Shown piece by piece: positions 1 to 6,050 of a stretch of 9,618 nt of DNA. Origin of the DNA: Dorea sp. (GTDB lineage: Bacteria; Bacillota_A; Clostridia; Lachnospirales; Lachnospiraceae); the NCBI GenBank assembly GCA_016295505.1, contig JAEDLC010000069.1, positions 1-9,618 on the forward strand. The letters run 5' to 3'. Below the pieces are notes generated by a model. It saw nothing but the letters and a program-made list of their open reading frames with translations. It searched no databases and was not told the origin of the DNA. A program made the translations under genes and the position numbers. The stretch's first letter is position 1. The number at the start of each line of letters is the position of its first letter.

Positions 1-660
1 CTTTCCAGAAAACAGATGTCAGAAGCATTTGTCAACAGTGCGTTTCTTGCATTGTCCGGAGGATTTCAGGATGCTTATACGTATAACACAAGAGAAGAAG
101 TATTTTCCAATGCACAGACAGGAAATGTAGTGCTGATGAGTCAGCACTTTATGGCAGGAGAATGGCAGGCAGCATTTCGGTATCTGCTTCCTTTGCTTGC
201 ATTTGCAATGGGGGTTCTGATTGCAGAGCAGATACAGCATCGTTATAAATATGCAAAACGGCTGCACTGGCGTCAGGGTGTATTGCTGATTGAGATCGCA
301 ATCCTGTTTCTGGTGGGGTTTATTCCTGTCAGATATAATATGGCAGCAACGGTATTCGTTTCTTTTGCATGTGCCATGCAGGTGCAAAGCTTCCGAAAGG
401 TAGACGGATACTCCTATGCAAGTACCATGTGTATAGGCAACCTTCGAAGTGGAACGGAATCACTGTCCGTGTATCTGAGAGAAAAGAAACCGGGACAGCT
501 CAGGCAGTGCTTCTATTATTTTGGAATTATTCTGTTATTTGCAATTGGTGCCGGTGTCGGAGGTAATCTGTCTGCGACGTATGGCATTCATATGATCTGG
601 TTTTCCTGTGGTCTTCTTCTGATCAGTTTCTTTCTGATGTCACTGGAAAAATGGAAGTGA
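1..660 (+). CDS. DUF1275 (YoaK-type) membrane protein, 5' end probably outside window
   Basis: This is an integral membrane protein of the DUF1275/YoaK family, whose transport function is not established. The family hallmark is at the N-terminus: GGFQDAYTY followed by NAQTGNVVL. Several hydrophobic segments follow (around residues 55-70, 88-105, 110-122, 164-185 and 192-208 counting from the Met at position 16), and the conserved stretch GNLRSGTESL lies in the middle. The first in-window Met is at position 16, but no Shine-Dalgarno sequence precedes it. The frame is open to position 1 (LSRKQ before the Met), and family members usually have a few polar residues before this point. The true start is therefore probably upstream, and the visible part is nearly complete. 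The stop is TGA at 658-660. The gene lies upstream of the riboswitch, so it is not under its control, and no clear terminator follows it. Confidence 0.85.
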   Translation, partial: LSRKQMSEAFVNSAFLALSGGFQDAYTYNTREEVFSNAQTGNVVLMSQHFMAGEWQAAFRYLLPLLAFAMGVLIAEQIQHRYKYAKRLHWRQGVLLIEIAILFLVGFIPVRYNMAATVFVSFACAMQVQSFRKVDGYSYASTMCIGNLRSGTESLSVYLREKKPGQLRQCFYYFGIILLFAIGAGVGGNLSATYGIHMIWFSCGLLLISFFLMSLEKWK

Positions 661-688
661 ATATGATATATTACACTTGATATAAAAC

Positions 689-858
689 TGCAGGTGTCAG
701 TTCGATAGAGTCTGTCGCAACTGGTGAAAAGGGAAACAGGTGCAAATCCTGTGCGAACTCGTCACTGTGAGCAGGGAACAGGGAAGCCGATATGTCACTG
801 AGAGATCGGGAAGACAGCTTCTTATGTGTGGATCTGCAAGTCAGGAGACCTGCCTGTA
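689..858 (+). promoter_or_regulatory. Cobalamin (B12) riboswitch aptamer
   Basis: This non-coding leader carries the conserved core of the cobalamin riboswitch family. The elements appear in the right order: CAGGTG at 691-696 (5' side of the closing helix), GGGAAACAGGTGCAAATCCTG with the P5-type hairpin ACAGG/CCTGT at 736-752, the B12-box-like stretch GTCACTGTGA at 761-770, then GTCACTGAGAG and GGGAAGACAG at 794-816, and the 3' closing segment AAGTCAGGAGACCTGCC at 838-853. The 691-696 strand can pair with the terminal CCTG region. The aptamer senses intracellular cobalamin, usually adenosyl- or methylcobalamin, and lowers expression when bound. It lies directly upstream of a secreted protein and an ABC importer, which points to corrinoid uptake. 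The outer boundaries are approximate, and the ligand subclass cannot be decided by eye. Confidence 0.93.
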
Positions 859-891
859 GTGTACACGGGACAGATCAGATGATAAGTCCCA

Positions 892-942
892 GGCCACGAG
901 TAATTGGTCGTACATGAATGTAATATAAGTCATTCGTGCGCC
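892..942 (+). promoter_or_regulatory. Candidate anti-antiterminator region of the riboswitch expression platform
   Basis: Positions 892-899 (GGCCACGA) can pair with 934-942 (TCGTGCGCC). This gives eight Watson-Crick pairs with one bulged C at 939. The pairing would hide 939-942, which is the 5' arm of the candidate antiterminator. Two local hairpins compete with it: 892-896 with 905-909 (GGCCA/TGGTC), and an 8-bp stem 913-920 with 931-938 (CATGAATG/CATTCGTG, one G-U pair). The base pairs are read directly from the sequence. Which fold forms with or without ligand is inferred. Confidence 0.4.
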
Positions 943-970
943 CTCTTACAGATGCCTTCGTAAGAAGGCG
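939..970 (+). promoter_or_regulatory. Candidate antiterminator hairpin
   Basis: Positions 939-949 (CGCCCTCTTAC) pair with 960-970 (GTAAGAAGGCG). This gives ten base pairs with a single C-A mismatch (943/966) and a 10-nt loop. The hairpin uses the entire 3' arm of the intrinsic terminator at 954-969, so the two structures are mutually exclusive. This is the expected geometry for a transcriptional OFF-switch riboswitch, in which this hairpin forms when cobalamin is absent and lets polymerase continue into the operon. Confidence 0.6.
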
Positions 971-976
971 TTTTTT
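954..976 (+). terminator. Intrinsic terminator of the B12 riboswitch
   Basis: A perfect 6-bp GC-rich stem, GCCTTC (954-959) with GAAGGC (964-969), is closed by a GTAA tetraloop of the stable GNRA type. A G and six consecutive T (971-976) follow. It sits about 95 nt after the aptamer and 65 nt before the first start codon, as expected for a ligand-controlled transcription terminator. Confidence 0.85.
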
Positions 977-1022
977 CGTACATCTATGTAAAGGTGTATA
1001 CCGAAAGGATTCGGTTGAAAAG

Positions 1023-1029
1023 AAGGAGG
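1023..1029 (+). promoter_or_regulatory. Ribosome binding site that fixes the start at 1041
   Basis: AAGGAGG lies 11 nt upstream of the ATG at 1041, and that ATG opens directly into a signal peptide. The same frame is open from a GTG at 936, but that start would sit inside the riboswitch expression platform and read through the terminator hairpin, so it is rejected. Confidence 0.85.
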
Positions 1030-1040
1030 AAAAGAAGAGT

Positions 1041-3758
1041 ATGAAGCGTAACACGAAACGATTGCTGGCATTGTTCCTGACAGCAGCACTTACGGTGACT
1101 CCGATCTCGGCAGTCCGGGCACAGGATTCCGGAGAATCCGGGGAAAGTATCCGGACAGAAGAGGTGGCTGTGGCAGAAGAGCCGGCGATTCAGGAAGAAA
1201 ATCCGGTGGTTCAGGGTGAAGAACCGACATTGCAGACAGAAGACGAAAAAGCGGACGAAGAACAGGAAAGCCTTCCGCAAGATCCGACTGAAGACGTGCA
1301 GACAGAAGAGAGTATGAATACTGTACAGACTTCGGATGTATTCGGAAAGACCACTGTGTTTTCAGACGGGGAATATCTTCCGACAGAATTTACTTTTACC
1401 GGGGGCACCGGAAAGGTACAGATCACCTGCGAAAAGGTTGTGATCAAAGAAGGAAATATCACTGCATGGATCGTATTTAGCAGTGACAAGTATACAACAG
1501 TTGAGATAAATGGAACGAAATATACATCAGAAATGATTGATGGGAAGAATACATTCAAGATCCCGGCGGATCTGAACTGTGATCTGTCGATCGCAGCGCT
1601 GACAACCGCAATGAGTCAGGAACGATGGGTGAATTATACGATCCATATTACACTTCCTGAGGGAAGTACTCCGATTACAGGATCAGAACCGGCCCCGGGA
1701 GAGAATCCCGGAGAAGAGTCTGGTGAGGAAGAAGAACCGGGAGAAGAGGAACCGGGAACACCTGCACTTGCAGATGGTATGTATCATATGGATGTAACTA
1801 CCAGTTCTTCCATGTTTAAAGTTGTAGATTGTGTACTGATTGCAGGAACGGGTCAGATGCGCGCGGTGATTACTTTAAGTGGTACCGGATATGACAAGCT
1901 CTATATGGGAACTGCTGAGGAAGCAAAAAATGCAGATGCATCCGAGCTCATTTCCTACGTACCGGATATGACGGGGAAATATACGTTTGAGATTCCGGTC
2001 AGCAGCCTTGATACAGCAGTTGCGATTGCAGCACATTCGGTAAGCAAAGATGCATGGTATGACCGTACTTTGACAATACATTCAGAAAATGCCAGAAAAT
2101 TTGTAGAAGATGGGATTTACCGGATGAATGTGGAATCCAGTGCGAGTATGTTTAAAGTGATCAATTGCGTGCTTACTGTTGAGAACGGTAATATGAGCGC
2201 GGTGATTACTTTAAGTGGCACCGGATATGACAAACTGTATATGGGAACTGCCAAAGAAGCAGAGAATGCTCCGGCGGAGGATATGATTCCGTTTCTTGTA
2301 AATTCGGAAGGAAAATATACATATATTGTACCGGTAGCAGGTCTGGATGCAGAGATTGAAGTTGCAGCACATTCCATCAGTAAAGATCTGTGGTATGATC
2401 GTAAGCTGACTTTCCTGACAGAAGGAATGGAAAAGCAGGAACTGCCGTCGGGAGATGATACACCGACAGAAGATCCGTCGGGAGGAAATTCGTCAGGGAA
2501 CACACCGTCAGGTGGAACCGGCAATTCATCTGCCAACAATGGTACTCCGGATACAGAGTCAAAATATGAGTCTGATTTAAGCGGAGGAACCGGACGTGTG
2601 AACAGTGAAACTGCATTAAAGGATGGAGTATACACTCCGGATAAGTTCTCATGGTCAGGCGGAACCGGAAGAGTAGGTATCTCCTGTAACAAAGTGACGA
2701 TTACAGGAGGAAAAGCGTATGCAACTCTGGTATTTGGAAGTGATAAATATCAATATGTCAAAGCAAACGGGAATGTATACTATCCAAGCTCAAAGGGAAA
2801 TGGTTCCACAACATTTGTGATTCCGGTTGCTTTGAATAAGAATAATCAGATCATCGGTATGACAACTGCCATGTCTGCCGCACATGAAATCACATATACA
2901 ATATTTATCTATCTTGCCGAGGCGGCAAAAGCAGATGGAATGAATGTAAGTGGCATGACCGGAAGCAATGAAAAGCTTGATGACGAGGCGCCTGAGATTC
3001 TGGGTCTGGAGTATGAATCTGAAACAGAGATCGCATATGCTGAGTATTTCAGAATCTATCATTATAAAGGAGGAATTACGCTTCTGGAGATTGATCTTAC
3101 AAAGGATACGCTAAGAGATCCCGAGAAAAAGACGGACGAAGAAACAGATTCCGAAGATGCGACAGAGGATGAGAAAGATTCAGAACTGACACCAGAGGAG
3201 GAAGCAATTGTACAGCTTTATCACGGAAATATTGTGAAGTACCTGATCGTACCGGAAGATACAGAGATTCCGGCCGGGCTGGATAAAGAGATGATTATTA
3301 TTGAAAAACCTGCAGAGCATGTATATGCTGCGGCCGGGGAAGCGCTTCAGGTAATGGAAGATCTGGAGCTTCTGGAAACCATTGCGGCCATTGGATATGA
3401 GAAAGCAGATTGTCCGTCAGAAAAGATCGCAGAAGCGCTGGATAAAGAAGAGATCGTCTACGCGGGATCTTTTGATGATCCGGATTATAAAGCTTTACTG
3501 AAATGTAAATGTGATCTCAGTATCTTCCCATCAGAACTGCTTCCGAAAGACGAGGATGAGCAGGAAGAGAAGATGGAGACTCTGGATGCCATCATTGAAA
3601 GGCATACGATTCTGGAACTTCCGATGTTTGTAGATCGTTCAGCGGATGAAGAGGAAGAACTGGCACAGAGAGAGTGGATCAAGGTATATGGAGCTTTGTT
3701 CGGATGTGAGGAGAAGGCGGCAGAATTATTCGATGCAGCCTGTAAAGATGCAGAATAG
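1041..3758 (+). CDS. Secreted four-domain protein with C-terminal half substrate-binding domain; probable corrinoid capture
   Basis: This is a secreted 905-residue protein and the first gene after the B12 riboswitch. Residues 1-27 are a classical signal peptide: a KRNTKR start, a hydrophobic core, and an AVRA/QD cleavage site without a lipobox. An acidic low-complexity region rich in E, Q and P follows, to about residue 105. Four beta-rich domains come next: A1 (108-208), B1 (244-348), B2 (356-462) and A2 (526-626). They are separated by acidic or Gly/Ser/Thr/Pro linkers. Each starts with a DGxY- or DGEY-like motif and has a Cys at the equivalent place (C130, C264, C376, C549). Residues 654-905 resemble residues 59-248 of the downstream lipoprotein, which is only the N-terminal lobe plus part of the linking helix, with an acidic insertion of about 40 residues. 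No LPXTG signal or C-terminal membrane segment is present. I do not recognise a named family for A or B. The layout recalls NEAT-type heme-binding sandwiches, but the riboswitch argues for corrinoids. The gene lies 18 nt before the lipoprotein gene. Confidence 0.85.
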   Translation: MKRNTKRLLALFLTAALTVTPISAVRAQDSGESGESIRTEEVAVAEEPAIQEENPVVQGEEPTLQTEDEKADEEQESLPQDPTEDVQTEESMNTVQTSDVFGKTTVFSDGEYLPTEFTFTGGTGKVQITCEKVVIKEGNITAWIVFSSDKYTTVEINGTKYTSEMIDGKNTFKIPADLNCDLSIAALTTAMSQERWVNYTIHITLPEGSTPITGSEPAPGENPGEESGEEEEPGEEEPGTPALADGMYHMDVTTSSSMFKVVDCVLIAGTGQMRAVITLSGTGYDKLYMGTAEEAKNADASELISYVPDMTGKYTFEIPVSSLDTAVAIAAHSVSKDAWYDRTLTIHSENARKFVEDGIYRMNVESSASMFKVINCVLTVENGNMSAVITLSGTGYDKLYMGTAKEAENAPAEDMIPFLVNSEGKYTYIVPVAGLDAEIEVAAHSISKDLWYDRKLTFLTEGMEKQELPSGDDTPTEDPSGGNSSGNTPSGGTGNSSANNGTPDTESKYESDLSGGTGRVNSETALKDGVYTPDKFSWSGGTGRVGISCNKVTITGGKAYATLVFGSDKYQYVKANGNVYYPSSKGNGSTTFVIPVALNKNNQIIGMTTAMSAAHEITYTIFIYLAEAAKADGMNVSGMTGSNEKLDDEAPEILGLEYESETEIAYAEYFRIYHYKGGITLLEIDLTKDTLRDPEKKTDEETDSEDATEDEKDSELTPEEEAIVQLYHGNIVKYLIVPEDTEIPAGLDKEMIIIEKPAEHVYAAAGEALQVMEDLELLETIAAIGYEKADCPSEKIAEALDKEEIVYAGSFDDPDYKALLKCKCDLSIFPSELLPKDEDEQEEKMETLDAIIERHTILELPMFVDRSADEEEELAQREWIKVYGALFGCEEKAAELFDAACKDAE
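1362..1664 (+). repeat. Protein repeat A1 of the secreted protein
   Basis: This is the first copy of the A-type domain (residues 108-208). It shares with A2 (2616-2918) the ordered motifs GGTGKV/GGTGRV, ITCEKV/ISCNKV, VFSSDKY/VFGSDKY, TFKIPADLN/TFVIPVALN, TTAMS, and YTIHITL/YTIFIYL. The similarity is at protein level, and the DNA has diverged. Function is unknown; ligand binding is inferred from context. Confidence 0.8.
1770..2426 (+). repeat. Tandem protein repeats B1 and B2
   Basis: Two adjacent B-type domains occupy residues 244-348 and 356-462. Shared motifs in order are DGMYHM/DGIYRM, SMFKV, a Cys, AVITLSGTGYDKLYMGTA (identical in both), GKYTFEIPV/GKYTYIVPV, AAHSVSKD/AAHSISKD, and WYDRTLT/WYDRKLT. 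The DNA of the central motif is nearly identical: 1861-1914 against 2197-2250, offset 336 nt, with 3 differences in 54. This suggests recent duplication, gene conversion or strong constraint. Confidence 0.9.
2616..2918 (+). repeat. Protein repeat A2 of the secreted protein
   Basis: This is the second A-type domain (residues 526-626). It lies after a Gly/Ser/Thr/Pro-rich linker and ahead of the half substrate-binding domain. It matches A1 along its whole length and keeps the conserved Cys (C549). An extra SGGTGRV copy lies just upstream at about 2578-2601, outside the domain. Confidence 0.8.
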
Positions 3759-3776
3759 TAGAAAAGAGATAAGAAG

Positions 3777-4985
3777 ATGAAAAAGAATGTTTACCAATTA
3801 ATCTGTGTCATACTGTGTTTGACCATGATAACGGCCTGCATCCTGACCGGCTGTAAAACGAAAGAAGATTCTTCGTCCGGTCAGACTACACAGGATGAAA
3901 AGAGCAGTGAAGAAGTTTCGGAACAGGAAGAAGAGGTACCTGTAGTTCAGGGGCTGGAATATGAACGTACAATGGAACTTGATTATGCGGAATCATTTGA
4001 TGTGTATTACTATCGTGAAGGATATAAGCTGATCGATGTGCATAATGACAGAAGGTATCTGATCGTGCCGGAGGGAAGTGATGCTCCGGAAGATCTTGAC
4101 AGTGATATCATTGTTCTGGAACAGCCTCTGGACTGTATCTATCTGGCAGCGACTTCTGCTATGGCACTGTTTGATGCGATTGATTCGATCGGAGCTATAC
4201 GAATGTCAGGGACACAGGCTTCCGGCTGGTATATAGAGCATGCGGTAGAGGCAATGGAGTCCGGGGAGATGATCTATGCAGGAAAATACAGTGAACCGGA
4301 TTATGAGCTGTTAATCAATGAAGGCTGTGATCTTGCCGTTGAATCTACCATGATCCTGCATACTCCAAAGGTGCAGGAGATGATTGAGGATCTGGATATT
4401 CCGGTATTCATTGACCGGTCCAGCTATGAAACTCATCCGCTTGGCAGAACAGAATGGGTGAAGCTGTATGCGGCGATGATGAACTGTGAAGAAACAGCAG
4501 AAGCGTTTTTTGCGGAACAGACACAGGTGATAGAGGAACTGAAAGATTTTAAAAATACGGAAAAAACAGTTGCATTTTTCTACGTGAGTACCGATGGAAC
4601 GGTAGTGGTGAGAAAAAGTGAAGATTATATACCGAAGATGATAGAGATCGCAGGTGGCAGGTACGCTTTTGAAGATCTGAAGAATGAAGAAAGTGACAGT
4701 GCAGCTGTGAATCTGTCGATGGAAGAATTTTATGCGGTGGCACAGGATGCAGATTATCTGATCTATAATTCCAGCATCGATAATCCAATCGAGAGTGTGG
4801 AAGATCTGATTGCCAAAGATGAACTGTTCAGGGAATTTAAGGCTGTAAAAGAAGGCAATGTCTGGTGTACGGGAAAATATCTTTATCAGGCGACAGATAT
4901 TGTAGGCAATCTGATCACGGACATCCATCTGATGCTTACGGATGGAGAAGAAAGCCAGATGACATTTTTGTACCATGTGAATTAA
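3777..4985 (+). CDS. btuF: Lipoprotein substrate-binding protein of a corrinoid ABC importer (BtuF-like)
   Basis: This is the extracytoplasmic binding component, 402 residues long, that would deliver cobalamin or a related corrinoid to the permease. The N-terminus is a lipoprotein signal peptide with lipobox LTGC, so Cys26 is the lipidated residue. A Ser/Glu/Gln-rich tether follows, to about residue 55. From residue 58 on, the fold matches the class III (Peripla_BP_2, BtuF/FhuD) family. The N-lobe contains RYLIVPEG, EMIYAGKYSEPDYELL and PVFIDRSS, followed by GRTEWVKLYAAMM on the linking helix. The C-lobe contains TVAFFYV, GGRYAF and DYLIYNSS, and ends with the family-typical GNVWCTGKYLYQATDIVGNLI. 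The start lacks a strong Shine-Dalgarno sequence (purine-rich GAAAAGAGATAAGAAG), but the signal peptide makes it clear. Substrate assignment to B12 rests on the riboswitch; the fold alone would also fit iron-siderophores or heme. It is the full-length paralogue of the half domain in the preceding gene. Confidence 0.88.
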   Translation: MKKNVYQLICVILCLTMITACILTGCKTKEDSSSGQTTQDEKSSEEVSEQEEEVPVVQGLEYERTMELDYAESFDVYYYREGYKLIDVHNDRRYLIVPEGSDAPEDLDSDIIVLEQPLDCIYLAATSAMALFDAIDSIGAIRMSGTQASGWYIEHAVEAMESGEMIYAGKYSEPDYELLINEGCDLAVESTMILHTPKVQEMIEDLDIPVFIDRSSYETHPLGRTEWVKLYAAMMNCEETAEAFFAEQTQVIEELKDFKNTEKTVAFFYVSTDGTVVVRKSEDYIPKMIEIAGGRYAFEDLKNEESDSAAVNLSMEEFYAVAQDADYLIYNSSIDNPIESVEDLIAKDELFREFKAVKEGNVWCTGKYLYQATDIVGNLITDIHLMLTDGEESQMTFLYHVN

Positions 4986-4986
4986 G

Positions 4987-5002
4987 CCGGCCCATGTGCC
5001 GG
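4987..5002 (+). other. Small intergenic hairpin between binding-protein and permease genes
   Basis: CCGGC (4987-4991) and GCCGG (4998-5002) form a perfect 5-bp stem with a 6-nt loop, just after the TAA of the lipoprotein gene. No T tract follows, so it is not a convincing terminator. It could stabilise the 3' end of the upstream message, whose product is often needed in excess over the permease, or attenuate downstream expression mildly. Confidence 0.3.
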
Positions 5003-5024
5003 ATGGGAAAAAGAGGAAAAGGTT

Positions 5025-6047
5025 ATGGAGAAGAAAAAACAGAGGATATCCAGATATATTCTGGTCTTTACAGTGTTGGGGGTCTGTTTCTGCGTGATTA
5101 CGGTATTGAATATCAATACTGGAAATGTACAGATTACATTACCGGAGATCGTGAAAATATTATTCTGCCATGAGGGTGATGCTGTTGCAATGAATATTAT
5201 CTGGAAGATCCGCCTTCCAAGAGTGCTGATGGCAGCAATTCTTGGCGGGGCACTGTCCTTGTCGGGGTTTCTTCTTCAGACCTTTTTTTCGAATCCGATC
5301 GCGGGACCATTTGTACTGGGAATCTCTTCCGGAGCGAAGATGGTCGTGGCACTGACGATGATCGTATTTCTGAAATATTATCGTGCGATATCATCGTATA
5401 CTTTGATCTTTGCAGCGTTTGTCGGAGCGTTGATCTCTACCGGATTCATTCTTCTGATGTCCGGAAAACTGAATCATATGGCGACGCTTCTGGTTGCGGG
5501 GATCATGATCGGTTATATCTGTTCTGCAATTACGGATTTTGTTGTGACCTTTGCAGATGATTCTGATATCGTGAATCTGCATGGCTGGTCACAGGGCAGC
5601 TTTTCGGGAATGAACTGGAGTAATGTTAAGGTAGCTGTGTTGCTTGTAGGAGTGACGCTGATTTTGACATTTTTATTGTCGAAACCGATCGGGGCGTATC
5701 AACTGGGAGAAGCTTATGCACAGAGTATGGGCGTGAATATCCGGTGGTTCCGCGTGTCTCTGATTCTGTTATCCAGTGTCTTTTCGGCATGTGTGACAGC
5801 ATTTGCGGGGCCGATCTCATTTCTGGGAATTGCAGTGCCGTATCTTGTAAAACAGGCACTTCATACGGCGAAACCACTGATCGTAATTCCCGGCACTTTC
5901 CTCGGCGGGGCTGTATTCTGTATGATGTGTGATCTGATCGCAAGAATGGCTTTTGCTCCGACGGAGCTGAATATCAGTACGGTAACTTCAATTTTTGGTG
6001 CTCCGGTTGTCATCTTTATGATGCTTCACCGGCAGAAAGAGAGGTAG
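5025..6047 (+). CDS. btuC: FecCD/BtuC-family permease of the corrinoid importer
   Basis: This is the membrane permease of a type II ABC importer, 340 residues and close to the usual family length. It forms the translocation path as a dimer. Family motifs are visible in order: RLPRVLMAAILGGALSLSG, QTFFSNPIAGPFVLGISSGA, LGEAYAQSMGVN (the loop that couples to the ATPase), AGPISFLGIAVPYLVK, and near the end APTELNISTVTSIFGAPVVI. Many hydrophobic helices alternate with short loops, consistent with about ten transmembrane segments. The gene begins 39 nt after the lipoprotein stop, with a purine-rich AGAGGAAAAGG ahead of the ATG, and ends 3 nt before the ATPase gene. Nothing looks broken. The cobalamin assignment comes from the upstream riboswitch. 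Confidence 0.92.
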   Translation: MEKKKQRISRYILVFTVLGVCFCVITVLNINTGNVQITLPEIVKILFCHEGDAVAMNIIWKIRLPRVLMAAILGGALSLSGFLLQTFFSNPIAGPFVLGISSGAKMVVALTMIVFLKYYRAISSYTLIFAAFVGALISTGFILLMSGKLNHMATLLVAGIMIGYICSAITDFVVTFADDSDIVNLHGWSQGSFSGMNWSNVKVAVLLVGVTLILTFLLSKPIGAYQLGEAYAQSMGVNIRWFRVSLILLSSVFSACVTAFAGPISFLGIAVPYLVKQALHTAKPLIVIPGTFLGGAVFCMMCDLIARMAFAPTELNISTVTSIFGAPVVIFMMLHRQKER

Positions 6048-6050
6048 AAG

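Noticed and set aside
661..690. Promoter for the riboswitch leader (TATAAA at 681-686, TTGATA at 677-682)
   Set aside because: TATAAA has no acceptable -35 at 17 bp, and using TTGATA as -35 would start transcription inside the aptamer. A promoter must exist nearby or within the end of the upstream gene, but I cannot place it.
936..1040. In-frame upstream extension of the secreted protein from a GTG at 936
   Set aside because: It would place coding sequence across the antiterminator and terminator, lacks a ribosome binding site, and would bury the signal peptide. The ATG at 1041 has AAGGAGG at good spacing.
1211..1558. Antisense open frames in the secreted-protein gene (for example 1211-1558 and 2117-2692 on the minus strand)
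   Set aside because: They result from strong codon bias of the + strand gene, have no ribosome binding sites, and encode Ser/Pro/Phe-rich translations with no recognisable domain.
1770..2426. Heme-binding NEAT domain assignment for the A/B repeats
   Set aside because: The general layout is similar, but the typical NEAT heme-contact motifs are not evident by eye, and the B12 riboswitch favours corrinoids. It is kept only as an alternative.
4311..4976. Long antisense open frame of 221 codons across the lipoprotein gene
   Set aside because: The + strand frame has a lipobox and clear binding-protein motifs. The antisense translation is rich in His, Cys, Ile and Phe and shows no domain, as expected from a shadow frame.
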